Source: Clostridium neonatale (GTDB lineage Bacteria; Bacillota; Clostridia; Clostridiales; Clostridiaceae). From it: a stretch of DNA of 64,000 bases. The notes beneath the pieces were generated by a model. The model did no database searches. It saw nothing but the letters and a program-made list of their open reading frames with translations, and was not told where the DNA came from. The stretch is taken from assembly GCF_001458595.1 (NCBI RefSeq), contig NZ_LN890328.1, forward strand, positions 1,208,926 to 1,272,925. The letters are read 5' to 3'. Shown piece by piece: positions 28,979 through 39,471 of the stretch (its first letter is position 1; every line of letters begins with the position of its first letter). The position numbers and the translations under genes were made by a program.

Positions 28979-30076
28979 TTAAATTTCTCCATTTAACATG
29001 TCATGAATTATTCTAGTAGCATCCATATATTTAGAAATAGATCTTCCATGATTTAATCTATTTATTATTCTTGAACAAAGCTCAGATAAATCTGCACTAT
29101 AGAACCATGGTGCATTTTTTAGTGTTTCTGGCACATATGTTAAATTAGTTGAATATATTCTAGTTATAAGTCCATCTTCATGTGCTTTATTAAACTTTTC
29201 AAGACCTTCTGTAAAGAATGCAAATGTAGCTGCTACATATACATTTCTTACATTTCTCTTCTTTAATTCTTTTGCTATATCTAAAACTGATTCTCCAGAT
29301 GCTATCATATCGTCAACAATTAATACATCTTTTCCACTTACATCTCTTCCCATATACTCATGTTGAACTATAGGGTTTTTACCATTAACTATTGTTGAAT
29401 GATCTCTTCTCTTATAAAATAATCCTACATCAACACTTAAAGCACTTGAATAATAAATTGCTCTATCCATAGCTCCAGTATCTGGGCTGATTACAAGTAA
29501 TTTTTCCTTATCTAATTCTAAACTTTTTTCATTATGTACTAATGCTTTTACAATATCATATGTAGGATATATATTTTCAAATGATAGTAAAGGAATTGCA
29601 TTTTGGATATTAGGGTCATGAACATCAAATGTGATTATTTCATCAACACCTAATCTTTCAAGCTCTTGAAGTGCAAGGGCACAGTCTAAAGATTCTCTTC
29701 CTTTTCTTCTGTGTTGTCTTGATTCATATAAAAGTGGCATTATTACTGTAATTCTTGCTGCTTTTCCTCTAATTGCAGCAACAGTTCTTTTTATATCTTG
29801 GAAATGTTCATCTGGGCCTTTATGATTTTCAATTCCAAACATTTTATATGTGCAGCTGTAGTTTCCAACATCACATAATATATACATATCTTTGCCTCTA
29901 ACCGTTTCAGAGATTTTTACTTTACCCTCACCATTAGAGAATCTGATTTCATTTAATGGTATTAAAAAAGATTCACTAGTACCTCTCATCTTTTGTATGT
30001 AATTATCAATAGCCTTTCCTAGTTCTCTGCAACTTTCAAGAGCTATTATTCCAAGTTCATGATTTAATTCAGTCAT
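28979..30076 (-). CDS. Ribose-phosphate pyrophosphokinase homologue (PRPP synthetase), 365 aa
   Basis: The PRPP-binding loop DVLIVDDMIASGES (~255-268) and the ATP-loop like motif NGEGKVKISETVRGKDMYIL (~48-65) are clear, and the flexible loop with YESRQHRRKGRE (~117-128) is present. The protein is ~45 residues longer than standard Prs (~315-320) and has an altered N-terminus, as in the second PRPP synthetase-like protein of several Clostridium species. It should make PRPP from ribose 5-phosphate and ATP for nucleotide, His and Trp synthesis, or be a regulatory paralogue. GGGGAGG precedes the ATG. Confidence 0.85.
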   Translation of the reverse strand: MTELNHELGIIALESCRELGKAIDNYIQKMRGTSESFLIPLNEIRFSNGEGKVKISETVRGKDMYILCDVGNYSCTYKMFGIENHKGPDEHFQDIKRTVAAIRGKAARITVIMPLLYESRQHRRKGRESLDCALALQELERLGVDEIITFDVHDPNIQNAIPLLSFENIYPTYDIVKALVHNEKSLELDKEKLLVISPDTGAMDRAIYYSSALSVDVGLFYKRRDHSTIVNGKNPIVQHEYMGRDVSGKDVLIVDDMIASGESVLDIAKELKKRNVRNVYVAATFAFFTEGLEKFNKAHEDGLITRIYSTNLTYVPETLKNAPWFYSADLSELCSRIINRLNHGRSISKYMDATRIIHDMLNGEI

Positions 30077-30304
30077 TGGTGCCTCCCCTTTAGTTATATT
30101 AACACAATATTTTAATTTGTATATGCTTTAACATTATCAGTATATACTAAAAATTATTATTAATAAATATAAAAATGTAAATTTTATATTTATTATATGA
30201 TGAAAATGTTTTCTTATACTACTTTATATTCTACAATAAGTGATTAATTATTATTATAGAATATATTAGAAGGATATTAATACAGAAATTCTTTTATAAT
30301 TAAT

Positions 30305-30943
30305 TTACTCCATGATATTACATAGAAATACATATTGTTTTAACATTTCGCTTTTATACCAGTCTGTTTTTAAAACATTAACATATCCATCAATTAATGT
30401 CTTTACTCGTTTATCCTCTGTAAACTGCTGAAATATTGAAAATGAAAATAATAATATGATTCCAATTCCAATAATAATTTTGGCCAAACTAGAAATATTA
30501 TTAAATATTATAAGCATAATTCCTTGTAGTACAATTGCTCCTATGGATATATAAGTTAAATAATCTATATTCTTTTTAGTACTTTTTACTTTTTGTTTTA
30601 ATTCTTCAATTGAATTAACATCCTTATATAATAATTCAAGCTTGTCTCCATAAATGTCATAAAATTTCTTTGCTATATATTCTTGATTTTTTCCATTATA
30701 TAATTCAGAAATTTTCATACACATTACTTTTTGATATTCATATTCAGTTATTTTTTTATACTCATACTCATCTTTTTTGACTAAGCTAGGAATTTTGACT
30801 TGTAAATCCCCTTCATTATCTACAACAATTTCATAGTTATCATGTCTTATATCACCATAACTGTCTTTTATTACTTCTAGTGCTGGATTTAAAACTTTAT
30901 TATTAACTCGCTTTCCAGTTAAAATTTCTAAAATTGTCATCAT
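30305..30943 (-). CDS. Hypothetical membrane protein with two central TM helices, 212 aa
   Basis: Cytoplasmic N-terminal ~125 residues are polar with a possible DUF-like beta segment (DNYEIVVDNEGDLQVKIPSL); helices at ~130-150 and ~155-172 form a membrane hairpin, followed by a polar C-terminus ending in CNIME. GGGGGAG precedes paired ATG codons (30943 and 30940). Not recognised. It stands alone, with AT-rich gaps on both sides. Confidence 0.6.
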   Translation of the reverse strand: MMTILEILTGKRVNNKVLNPALEVIKDSYGDIRHDNYEIVVDNEGDLQVKIPSLVKKDEYEYKKITEYEYQKVMCMKISELYNGKNQEYIAKKFYDIYGDKLELLYKDVNSIEELKQKVKSTKKNIDYLTYISIGAIVLQGIMLIIFNNISSLAKIIIGIGIILLFSFSIFQQFTEDKRVKTLIDGYVNVLKTDWYKSEMLKQYVFLCNIME

Positions 30944-31125
30944 TGCTCCCCCTTAGAAAATAAATATATTAATATTAATTTATATATACTATATTACTAT
31001 CTTTACCATAATAATGCAAAACAAATATAACTTGCATACTTATTGTAAGAAAAATTAAAAATAATTTTTAATAATTCTTTTTTTATAGACTAAATGTGAT
31101 AATATATTACATGGAGGAATTAACT

Positions 31126-31833
31126 ATGTTAAAAATTATAAAATATATTAAATATGGAGTATATATGATATTCTTTCAATTGAAAGGAATAAAATATGCA
31201 TTACTAAAGAAATTCAAAGGCATGGAAACAGCATCAGAGTATGTGAAAAAGGCAGCGTTTTTATGGAGTGAATTTACAATAAAAACAATTGGAATTGATA
31301 TAGATTTATCTGGAGAAGAAAATATACCTAATGAACCATGCATATTTATTGGAAATCATTCAAGTATATTAGACATACCATTAATCTTATATACTTCTAA
31401 TAAGAAGGTTGGATTTATTGCAAAAAAAGAAATTCTAAATGTACCTATAATAGGATACTGGCTTAAAAGAAGCGGTGGAATTGCACTAGATCGTGAAAAT
31501 CCAAGAGAAGCTATAAAAAGCATAAACGAATGTGTTGAAAATACCAAAAAGGGATACTCAATAGGTTTATTTCCTGAAGGCACAAGAAGCAAAGATGGCT
31601 TAGTTGGAGAATTTAAAAGAGGCAGCTTAAAATTTGCAACAAAATCAAATTGTCCTATAGTTCCTGTAAGTATAGATAGAGCTTCTCGATGCTTTGAAGA
31701 TAACAGAAGCTTCATTTCAAATAAAATCAAAGTTGTCTATGATAAGCCTATTTATACATCAAATTTAACTAAGGAAGAGGAAAAGAACTTATCTGAAACA
31801 ATTAGAAATATAATAATATCTAATTTAAAATAA
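31126..31833 (+). CDS. plsC: 1-acyl-sn-glycerol-3-phosphate acyltransferase (PlsC)
   Basis: 235 residues. The acyltransferase block HX4D is NHSSILD (~75), with the substrate-binding block FPEGTRSKDG (~157) and later PIVPVSIDRA. An N-terminal hydrophobic stretch (~15-30) anchors it at the inner face of the membrane, where it makes phosphatidic acid. ATG 31126 follows GGAGG; the in-frame ATG at 31096 is upstream of the SD. Monocistronic, ending before the palindrome at 31891. High similarity to lysophosphatidate acyltransferases; alternative lipid substrates are possible. Confidence 0.92.
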   Translation: MLKIIKYIKYGVYMIFFQLKGIKYALLKKFKGMETASEYVKKAAFLWSEFTIKTIGIDIDLSGEENIPNEPCIFIGNHSSILDIPLILYTSNKKVGFIAKKEILNVPIIGYWLKRSGGIALDRENPREAIKSINECVENTKKGYSIGLFPEGTRSKDGLVGEFKRGSLKFATKSNCPIVPVSIDRASRCFEDNRSFISNKIKVVYDKPIYTSNLTKEEEKNLSETIRNIIISNLK

Positions 31834-31890
31834 AAAAAACTGCTTTTTTCATAAGTATAAATTTGTACACCTAAAAAAACTAATAAAATA

Positions 31891-31981
31891 AGCTAGACTA
31901 TATTTTAAAATGGAACCTATGAAATAAACACGTAAAAAAAGGCTATTTTTATAGGTTCCATTTTATTTTTATATTCTAGCT
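31891..31981. terminator. Long bidirectional terminator between plsC and hydrogenase gene
   Basis: AAAATGGAACCTAT (31907-31920) pairs with ATAGGTTCCATTTT (31951-31964); weaker outer pairing AGCTAGA / TCTAGCT extends the palindrome. T-run at 31961-31971 on the plus strand, T-rich on the minus strand. Confidence 0.82.
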
Positions 31982-31996
31982 CCTTTTAATTATATA

Positions 31997-33934
31997 TTAT
32001 TTCTTTATACGTGGAAAATAATCAGTATGAAGAAGTTCATGAGCTTTATGACTTAATGGATGATCTAGATATTTTTCATAAATAGCAAGAACTTCTGGAT
32101 TTTCATTTGATCTTCTAATAGCTTTCGACCTATCTATATTATTTAGGCCTTCTGCTCTTTCCTTTAAAATTTGTTCTTTATTTTTTCTTATTTTAGGCTG
32201 GCCTCCGCCACCAACACATCCACCTATGCACGCCATTATTTCAATTGCATGGAAAAATTCTTCACCTGATCTTATTTTATCTAACATTTTCCCTGCTTCT
32301 TTAAGACCATGTGCAACTCCTATTCTCAAATTTATATTATCAATTTTAACTTCACATACTCTAAAGCCATCCCATCCTCTAAGTGCTTCAAACTCTAATT
32401 TATCCATTTTCTTTTTAGTTATATTTTCACATGCAGTCCTTACTGCTGCTTCTATAACTCCACCTGTTCTTCCAAAGATTATTCCAGCGCCAGTATATTC
32501 ACCCATTACATTATCTATTTCTTCATCTTCAAGTTCTTTTAGATTTATCTTTGAATCCTGAAATATTTTTATAAGCTCTCTTGTTGTTATTACATAGTCA
32601 ACATCGTAATTCATATCCATTGAAAATTCTGGTCTTGATGCTTCATACTTTTTAGCAATACATGGCATAATTGCAACAGACGTTACTTCTTTTCTTGAAA
32701 GTCCTTTTTCTTTTGCCCAAATCTCTTTTGCTACAGTTGCAAACATCTGCATTGGTGATTTTGCAGTTGATGGTACTTCAAGCATATCTGGATAATTTTG
32801 CTCTATGAACTTAATCCATGACGGACAACATGAAGTAAGAATTGGAAGCTTAACATTTTTATCGCCTGCAAGATATTTTTCAAGTCTTTCTTGGAGTTCT
32901 GCTGCTTCTTCCATTATTGTTAAATCTGCGCCCCAAGTTGTATCAAAAACATAGTCTACTCCAATTTTTCTAAGACCTGCTGCTAGTTTCTTTTCTATAT
33001 TTTCTCCTGGCTCAAATCCAAAAGCTTCACCAATTGCAACTCTTATAGCAGGTGCCATTTGAGTGATCACCATCTTATTTGGAGTAGCCAAATCCCTAAG
33101 AAACATAAGTGTATTATCCCCTGCTGTTATAGCATCAACAGGACATACTGATATACATGCTCCGCAATGAGTACATCTATTATAATCTATATTATGTTGC
33201 TTTCTTAACTCTCCATCTATACAATCAACTGGGCACACTCTTTTGCAGCTTCCACACCCAATACACCTACGGGTAATTGTTAGCTTTATAAGATGATTAC
33301 ATTGAGAAGTATAACACTTGTTTTCTTCTATATGCTCTTCTATTTCTTCATAGAAATTACTTATGATTTCTTCCATTATGTTATGTTTTTGATTCATTTT
33401 AACTTTTACAGTTTCTGCAAGAGTTCTCAATAGATAAACATCACGCATATTAGATACACCTTTACTTATTCTATCTAAGACTTTAAGCATTTTTGTTATT
33501 TCATCTTTAACGGTTTCATAGCCTTTATAAGTTTTATCTTTAATTCTCCCTAGTAAGTATTCTATGTAAAATTTTCCGTATTGAATTATACAATCTTCTT
33601 CTGATAAAATAATAATAGTTCTACTTACATTTTTATCAAATAATTCAAAATCTAATTCTTTATCTAAACTATCTTCTGTTAAGAAACCTCCAAATGGCAT
33701 TCCAATATGAGCCGCTTTAAAATCACTTTTATTTATGATTCCTCCACAAAGATCAATTACTTCTCTAAGAGTTGCTTTTTCTGGAATTTCTATTATTCCT
33801 GGATTATTAATTTTTCCGCATATAGCTATGCTCCTATTTTTATCGGATGAAATTTCTTTTAATAATTCTTCACTAAAAACAGAAAATACTGAACCTAATG
33901 AACTTTGTATTAAAGCTGTTTTTTTATCTTCCAT
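31997..33934 (-). CDS. Monomeric [FeFe] hydrogenase with SLBB domain, group A5 (CbA5H-like)
   Basis: Reversible H2 evolution with reduced ferredoxin, cytosolic. 645 residues from ATG 33934 (GGAG 11 bases upstream; GTG 33946 abuts the SD). Layout: SLBB beta-grasp ~32-90, a NuoF-like C-terminal segment without its cluster cysteines ~105-185, two [4Fe-4S] ferredoxin motifs (C224/227/230/234 and C254/257/260/264), then the H-domain with TSCCPSW (C369, C370), MPCIAKKYE (C425) and EIMACIGGCVGGGGQP (C569, C573), and a C-terminal small-subunit-like tail. This combination is that of group A5 and, as far as I recall, of the air-resistant C. beijerinckii enzyme. Monocistronic, not with ferredoxin genes. 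Confidence 0.93.
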   Translation of the reverse strand: MEDKKTALIQSSLGSVFSVFSEELLKEISSDKNRSIAICGKINNPGIIEIPEKATLREVIDLCGGIINKSDFKAAHIGMPFGGFLTEDSLDKELDFELFDKNVSRTIIILSEEDCIIQYGKFYIEYLLGRIKDKTYKGYETVKDEITKMLKVLDRISKGVSNMRDVYLLRTLAETVKVKMNQKHNIMEEIISNFYEEIEEHIEENKCYTSQCNHLIKLTITRRCIGCGSCKRVCPVDCIDGELRKQHNIDYNRCTHCGACISVCPVDAITAGDNTLMFLRDLATPNKMVITQMAPAIRVAIGEAFGFEPGENIEKKLAAGLRKIGVDYVFDTTWGADLTIMEEAAELQERLEKYLAGDKNVKLPILTSCCPSWIKFIEQNYPDMLEVPSTAKSPMQMFATVAKEIWAKEKGLSRKEVTSVAIMPCIAKKYEASRPEFSMDMNYDVDYVITTRELIKIFQDSKINLKELEDEEIDNVMGEYTGAGIIFGRTGGVIEAAVRTACENITKKKMDKLEFEALRGWDGFRVCEVKIDNINLRIGVAHGLKEAGKMLDKIRSGEEFFHAIEIMACIGGCVGGGGQPKIRKNKEQILKERAEGLNNIDRSKAIRRSNENPEVLAIYEKYLDHPLSHKAHELLHTDYFPRIKK

Positions 33935-34264
33935 AAATATTAACACTCCTAAAATTTTATTTTATTTATTACTCTTTGTTATGTCCTTACTGCCATATCC
34001 ATATAGTATATTCCATTAAATGTTTTTCATACTTAACATTAGAATATGTTATAAAAAATTAACCTTTTTTCAAATTATTGATATATTATTTTCGTTTGAA
34101 AATATAAAATATTTATTCTTATTATATAAAAAATCATTTATATAACTTTTTTAACTTTTTATTACATCATTTATATATTTATCAGTATCATCACATTTAT
34201 CTTTATGCTATTCATATTTTTAGTATGCACAATGGATAAAATATGATGATATTAATATTTAATT
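33935..34264. other. AT-rich intergenic stretch with no recognisable element
   Basis: Must contain the hydrogenase promoter (a TATACT on the minus strand near 34010 is the best candidate) and the end of the lactate operon. No clear terminator or riboswitch seen. Confidence 0.5.
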
Positions 34265-35668
34265 TTATTCACAAACTTTTCCAGGATTCAATATATTTTT
34301 AGGATCAAAAGAATATTTTATTCCCCGCATTATACCTATACATTCATTTGGCAATGACTGCTTTAAATATCCTTTTTTAGCAAAACCTATACCATGTTCA
34401 CCAGAAACTTGTCCTTGTAATTCTTTAGCTTTATCATACATTATCTGCATTATTTCAGTTAATTTTTTATTCCAATTTTCTTCATCTAAATCGTCTCTTA
34501 ATATATATATATGAAGATTTCCATCTCCAGCATGACCAAAACTCTTTATCCTTATATTCTTTTCCTTCTCAAGTTCATGAGTAAAAGTTACAAATTTACC
34601 TATCAGATTTCTTGGAACTACAACATCAACCTCATCCATCTCTGTAGTCAATGCTTTAATTGCTTCTAAAAAGCAGCCTCTTGCTGACCATATTGATTCT
34701 TGTCTTTCTTCTGTATCTGAGATAAGTACATCTAATGCGCCTGCTTCTAAACATATATTTGCTACATTTTCATAATTTTTTTCTATTTCTTCTGTTGAAT
34801 TTCCATCAAAAGTTAGAAGTAAATATGCATCTGAAGATTTATCCGGAAAACTTTTTCCTAAAAATTCTTCTGCTGCAAGTATTGCTTCTCTTTGCATGAA
34901 CTCTATTGCTGTAGGAATTGATTTTGATTTTATTATTTTAGGTACAGTTTCTATTGCATCCTCGAGAGTATTAAATGGAATAAGAAGGCTTACAGCCTTT
35001 TTAGGCAAAGGTAATAATCTTAAAATTGCTTTAGTTACTATTCCAAGTGTACCCTCTGATCCAATTATTAAATCTTTTAATGAATATCCAGAACTATTTT
35101 TAACAACCTTGCCACCTAAATTTACAACTTCTCCATTTGGAAGTACTACTTCTAATCCTCTTATATAGTCTCTAGTTACACCATATTTTACTGCTCTCAT
35201 TCCACCAGCATTTGTATTTATATTTCCACCAATTGTTGCTGATTTTTCTCCTGGATCTGGTGGATAAAACAACTCATGTTCTTCTACATACTTGCTTATT
35301 TCCATAAGCAACACTCCAGGTTCTAATGTTAATGTTAAGTTTTCTTCATCAAGTTCTAATATTTTATTCATTTTACTAAGGTCTATTACTATTCCACCTT
35401 CAAGAGGTACTGCAGCACCAACAAGACCTGTTCCTGAACCTCTTGGTGTTACTGGAATATTATTTTCATATGCGTATTTCATAATTTTTGATACTTCTTC
35501 TGTTGATAGTACCTGCACAACTATATCAGGCATTTTCTTTATTCCACCTAATTCATCATGGCTATAATCTTCATTTACATCATCTTTAAAAAAGACTCTT
35601 TCTTTATCATTTTCTATTACAGATAAAACATATTCATAATCTTTTAATTCTACTTCCTTATAACTCAT
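34265..35668 (-). CDS. FAD-binding D-lactate dehydrogenase (LctD/GlcD family)
   Basis: A 467-residue flavoprotein: the N-terminal PCMH-type FAD domain has [20 protein letters not shown] (~73) and [18 protein letters not shown] (~138), and the C-terminal FAD-oxidase domain has [11 protein letters not shown] (~380) and [13 protein letters not shown] (~428). Next to EtfA/EtfB it forms a stable complex that oxidises lactate and, by confurcation with reduced ferredoxin, reduces NAD+ (as shown for Acetobacterium woodii). It starts 2 bases after the etfA stop with its SD in etfA. Glycolate-type oxidases are the alternative, but the operon makes lactate the best call. Confidence 0.92.
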   Translation of the reverse strand: MSYKEVELKDYEYVLSVIENDKERVFFKDDVNEDYSHDELGGIKKMPDIVVQVLSTEEVSKIMKYAYENNIPVTPRGSGTGLVGAAVPLEGGIVIDLSKMNKILELDEENLTLTLEPGVLLMEISKYVEEHELFYPPDPGEKSATIGGNINTNAGGMRAVKYGVTRDYIRGLEVVLPNGEVVNLGGKVVKNSSGYSLKDLIIGSEGTLGIVTKAILRLLPLPKKAVSLLIPFNTLEDAIETVPKIIKSKSIPTAIEFMQREAILAAEEFLGKSFPDKSSDAYLLLTFDGNSTEEIEKNYENVANICLEAGALDVLISDTEERQESIWSARGCFLEAIKALTTEMDEVDVVVPRNLIGKFVTFTHELEKEKNIRIKSFGHAGDGNLHIYILRDDLDEENWNKKLTEIMQIMYDKAKELQGQVSGEHGIGFAKKGYLKQSLPNECIGIMRGIKYSFDPKNILNPGKVCE

Positions 35669-35670
35669 TT

Positions 35671-36861
35671 TTATGCCTCCTTAGCTAATTTAATTTTTTC
35701 TATTAGATCAGGTATTATTTTATATAAGTCTCCTACAATTCCATAGTTTGCCACTTTAAAGATAGGAGCTTTATCATCAGTATTTATTGCAAATATATAA
35801 TCTGAATTGTTCATTCCTGCTGTAAATTGAACTGCTCCTGATATTCCACATGCTATTATAAGCCTAGGTCTTACAGTTCTTCCACTTAAACCTATTTGTC
35901 TTTTTGCATCTACCCATCCTGCTTCTATTAATGGTCTTGTACACGCGAATTCTCCACCTAAAAGTTCAGAAAGCTCTTTTAATAAATCTATATCTTTTTC
36001 AGACTTAACTCCTCTGCCTGCTGCTACTATTATTTCAGCATCACTTATACCAACATCTTTATTCTTTTTCTTAACATCTAATGCTGTGATTTTAGATTTA
36101 AGATTTTCTTTCTTTATTTCACATTTAATTATTTCACCTTTTACCCCTTCTGATCTTTCTGGTGCTGTCATAACTTTATATCTTACAGTGGCTAACTGAG
36201 GTCTTGAATTTGGTGTTACTATTTGTGCCATTATATTTCCACCAAAAGCTGGTCTTATTTGCACTAAATCTGTATTTTCCTTCATATCTAATATTGTACA
36301 ATCAGCTGTAAGGCCTGTTTTAAATCTAGCTGCAATTCTAGGAGCTAATGATCGTCCTATAGTTGTTGCTCCTACTAATATTGCTGCTGGCTTAATATTA
36401 TTTATAAAGTCTGAAAAGGCTGCTGTATATGGTTCTATTCTAAAATATTTTAGTTCTTCTTCATCATAAACAAATACTTTATCCACTCCATAATGTAATA
36501 ATTCTTCAGCTTTATCATATATATTACTTCCAATAAATACTGCATACACTTGCTCTCTTACCTTTTCTGCAAGTTCTCTTGCCTTTCCTATTAATTCATA
36601 GGTTACTGGATGTATTTCTCCATCTACATGATCTACATATATTCCTATACCGCTCCAAAGACTTTTATCTATCTGCTTTACTTCTTCTTCTACATACTCA
36701 ACTGCACCTTTAGGTCCCTTTTTAACACATAATCTGCACATTTTGCATGCCCCGCTTATTTCAAGAACACCATTATGGTTTTCTAATGCACCAAAGGGAC
36801 ATATTTTTACTAACTCCTCAATATTTCCAATCTTATCTTGATTTACCACTAACTTTGCCAT
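35671..36861 (-). CDS. etfA: Electron-transfer flavoprotein alpha subunit with N-terminal ferredoxin domain
   Basis: 396 residues; a ferredoxin-like head holds C21-Pro and C39/C42/C45, enough for one [4Fe-4S] cluster, with the usual fourth Cys of the second cluster replaced (GP at 49-50). The rest is EtfA: domain I ~65-230 and the FAD-binding domain II with [13 protein letters not shown] (~280), GGEFACTRP (~300), [13 protein letters not shown] (~322) and [14 protein letters not shown] (~340). The ferredoxin head is as described for lactate-linked Etf proteins and links to reduced ferredoxin. Second Etf gene of the operon; 28 bases from etfB. Confidence 0.94.
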   Translation of the reverse strand: MAKLVVNQDKIGNIEELVKICPFGALENHNGVLEISGACKMCRLCVKKGPKGAVEYVEEEVKQIDKSLWSGIGIYVDHVDGEIHPVTYELIGKARELAEKVREQVYAVFIGSNIYDKAEELLHYGVDKVFVYDEEELKYFRIEPYTAAFSDFINNIKPAAILVGATTIGRSLAPRIAARFKTGLTADCTILDMKENTDLVQIRPAFGGNIMAQIVTPNSRPQLATVRYKVMTAPERSEGVKGEIIKCEIKKENLKSKITALDVKKKNKDVGISDAEIIVAAGRGVKSEKDIDLLKELSELLGGEFACTRPLIEAGWVDAKRQIGLSGRTVRPRLIIACGISGAVQFTAGMNNSDYIFAINTDDKAPIFKVANYGIVGDLYKIIPDLIEKIKLAKEA

Positions 36862-36889
36862 AAAATTTCACTCCTTTTTAATTCTAGTG

Positions 36890-37678
36890 TTATATAAACT
36901 TCAATTCTTTCAATTTACATTCTATTTTTTCACTTAATTCAGAAGAGTTACCTGTCCATAGTTCTCTCTGATCGTTTACCTCTGGTGGGAATATTCGCTC
37001 TACTTGCGTTGGAGATCCGTTTAATCCATAATTCTTTTCATTTTTATCTTTAAAATCATTTAAGCTTAATATTTTTATTTCTTTATCTTTAGTTTCTAAT
37101 TTCTTTTTATAAGAAGGCAATCTTGGTTCGAATATTCCTTTTTCTACTGTTATAAGGCAAGGATATGCAATATTTACTGTTTCAATGCTCTCAGGCATGT
37201 CCATTTCAACTGTTACAGATTTATCCTTTAGCTCAACAATCCTTTTTACATTCGTTACATGTGGTATATTAAGCCATTCTGCCATTTCTGCTCCTACTTG
37301 CGCTGTATCACCATCTGTTGTCTGCTTACCACAAACTATAATATCTATGTCCCCCATCTCTTTTACGCCTTGTGCAATTGTATAAGAAGTAGCTAATACA
37401 TCTGCTCCTCCAAATTTCCTATCTGAAAGCAATGTTCCTTCATCCGCTCCCATAGTAAATGCTTCTTTTATTATGCTTAAAGCTTGAGATGGCCCCATAC
37501 TTAGTACTTTTACTGTTCCACCTTTGCTTTCTTTTATCCTTAATGCAGTTTCTAAAGCATATAAATCATATGGATTCATTTTTGAATCAACTCCATCTCT
37601 TTTTAATACTCCTGTACCAGGATCTACTTCAACTTTTGAAGTTCCTGGTACTTGTTTAATGCAAACTAAAATATTCAT
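36890..37678 (-). CDS. etfB: Electron-transfer flavoprotein beta subunit
   Basis: 262 residues. [23 protein letters not shown] and DPYD-like NPYDLYALE (~37) are the EtfB N-terminal signature, and [14 protein letters not shown] (~113) binds AMP or FAD/NAD. In bifurcating Etf this subunit carries the second FAD and the NAD site. AGGAGG precedes the ATG. Placed between permease and etfA, as in the lct loci of acetogens and clostridia. Confidence 0.95.
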   Translation of the reverse strand: MNILVCIKQVPGTSKVEVDPGTGVLKRDGVDSKMNPYDLYALETALRIKESKGGTVKVLSMGPSQALSIIKEAFTMGADEGTLLSDRKFGGADVLATSYTIAQGVKEMGDIDIIVCGKQTTDGDTAQVGAEMAEWLNIPHVTNVKRIVELKDKSVTVEMDMPESIETVNIAYPCLITVEKGIFEPRLPSYKKKLETKDKEIKILSLNDFKDKNEKNYGLNGSPTQVERIFPPEVNDQRELWTGNSSELSEKIECKLKELKFI

Positions 37679-37702
37679 AACTATTTCCTCCTAAAATTTA
37701 AT

Positions 37703-39223
37703 TTATAATACAAAAATTGATCCGCAGAAAAAAACTATTATTCCTGCTAATACAATATATAGTAAGCATACTTTTAAGGCTGAATTTAGTATTTTTCCTT
37801 CGCTGCCTATAAGATTAGTTGCTGCTGTTGCAACTGCAATACTTTGTGGTGAAATCATCTTTCCAGCAGTAGCACCTAAAACATTTCCTCCTGCTATCCA
37901 ATAAGGATTAGCACCAATAGAATTAGCTGCTTGTACCTGCAACTGACCAAACAAAACGTTTGCAGATGTATCACTTCCTGTTATAAATGTTCCTAATGCT
38001 CCTATTATCGGTGAAAATAAAGGATAAAATCTTCCTGTAATTATAACCAAAACGTCTGCTATAGATTTTATCATTCCGCTATAGCCCATAACTTTAGCTA
38101 AAGCTACAATAGATACTATTGTTATTGCAGATTTTGTCATCTGTTTAACTGTGCTAAATAATATAAGTAGTATCTCTTTAAATCTACAACCTTGTAATAA
38201 ACCTCCAACAAATGTAGCTAATATTATTAATACTCCTGGGGTTACTAACCATGAAAATGTATATGGCTTTGCTCCAATGCCCGTATAAATAAGTATAGAT
38301 GTTTTTATTTTTGAAAGAGGATTATATATAGCTGGAAATAAAGGTGAGCATACTATTACAAACAAGAATACTAATATAAATGGAATCCATGCTCTAATCT
38401 GCTCTTTTACTGATACCTTTTCTTCTTTTTTCTCATTTGTTTCTTTGTTATAAAACTTTTTTGCTAAAAGTATTGTTACAAGCATAGAAGTAATAGACCC
38501 TGCCAATGCTGGAAGTTCTGCTCCTATAAATTTTGCGACTAATATTTGTGGTACTGCAAAGGCTATTCCAGATGCAAGTGTTATTCCAAATACACCTTTA
38601 ATAGCTTTTATGCTTTTTCCAGTTATAGCAACTAATATAAATGGAATTATTACTATCATTAAGCTGAGTTGAATTGTTGTTATATAGGATAATTGATGTA
38701 TGTCTAAACCAGTTACTTGAGATAAAGTTATTATTGGTAATCCTATAGCTCCAAATGCTGTTGGTGTAGTATTTGCAATTAAACAAATTATAGCTGCAAA
38801 TACTGGATCAAATTCTAAAGCTGCTAGTATAGCTGCTGGAATTGCTACTGCTGTTCCAAAACCTGCTACTGACTCTAAAAATCCTCCAAACCCCCAAGCT
38901 AGTATTAAAACCAGAATCCTTTTATCTTTGGTGATATTTACCATTGTCTTTTTTATGATTTCCATGCTTCCTGAGTGAATTGATAAGTTATAAGTAAATA
39001 CTGCTGCAATAATTACAAGAACTATGGGCCATAGTGCTAAGAAAACACCTTCAAAGCTAGCTGTAACAGCATCGAGCACGTCCATTTTCCAAATAAAAAT
39101 AGCAATTAGAAACGTTATCAAAAATGCGATAGGACAGGCTTTATGCCCTGGAATTTTAATTTTCCCAAGAGATATAATAAGCCAGATAATAGGAATACAA
39201 GCAACAAAGAATAATAAATTCAC
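37703..39223 (-). CDS. lctP: L-lactate permease (LctP family)
   Basis: 506 residues, about 12-14 membrane segments, member of the lactate permease family: the conserved loops VAGFGTAVAIPAAIL (~118), ANTTPTAFGAIGLPI (~150), GSDTSANVLFGQLQ (~413) and NVLGATAGKMISPQSIAVA (~448) are all visible. It imports lactate by proton symport. The start is a GTG with GGAGGGATAAAG upstream. It heads the permease-etfB-etfA-lctD transcript, behind the operator at 39264. Confidence 0.95.
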   Translation of the reverse strand: MNLLFFVACIPIIWLIISLGKIKIPGHKACPIAFLITFLIAIFIWKMDVLDAVTASFEGVFLALWPIVLVIIAAVFTYNLSIHSGSMEIIKKTMVNITKDKRILVLILAWGFGGFLESVAGFGTAVAIPAAILAALEFDPVFAAIICLIANTTPTAFGAIGLPIITLSQVTGLDIHQLSYITTIQLSLMIVIIPFILVAITGKSIKAIKGVFGITLASGIAFAVPQILVAKFIGAELPALAGSITSMLVTILLAKKFYNKETNEKKEEKVSVKEQIRAWIPFILVFLFVIVCSPLFPAIYNPLSKIKTSILIYTGIGAKPYTFSWLVTPGVLIILATFVGGLLQGCRFKEILLILFSTVKQMTKSAITIVSIVALAKVMGYSGMIKSIADVLVIITGRFYPLFSPIIGALGTFITGSDTSANVLFGQLQVQAANSIGANPYWIAGGNVLGATAGKMISPQSIAVATAATNLIGSEGKILNSALKVCLLYIVLAGIIVFFCGSIFVL

Positions 39224-39263
39224 CTTTATCCCTCCACTTTTTTAATACATCATACCAGTTACT

Positions 39264-39280
39264 AATTGGTATGACCAATT
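39264..39280. promoter_or_regulatory. FadR-type operator overlapping the lactate operon promoter
   Basis: AATTGGTATGACCAATT is a perfect 7-3-7 palindrome and fits the TGGT-N3-ACCA consensus of FadR/LldR-subfamily GntR regulators. On the minus strand an extended -10 (TGGTATGAT, ~39250) lies just downstream, so binding would block RNA polymerase. The regulator is encoded next door. Confidence 0.8.
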
Positions 39281-39400
39281 CACAATTTAATTATAATTTG
39301 TAATCTTATGGTTGTAAACGATTGTTATTTTTTTAACTAAAAATTTTATTTTTGTTAATTTATTAAATTACTGTAACTTTATATAATTAGGCGAATAAAA

Positions 39401-39440
39401 AAATAAGTCAATAAATAAAAATTAATTATTGGCTTATTTT
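39401..39440 (-). terminator. Terminator of the regulator gene
   Basis: AATAAGTCAATAA and TTATTGGCTTATT form a stem with one G-T pair; a T-run follows on the minus strand. It separates the regulator from the permease gene. Confidence 0.75.
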
Positions 39441-39471
39441 CTAAATTGATTGTTTAAATTATCACAATATA

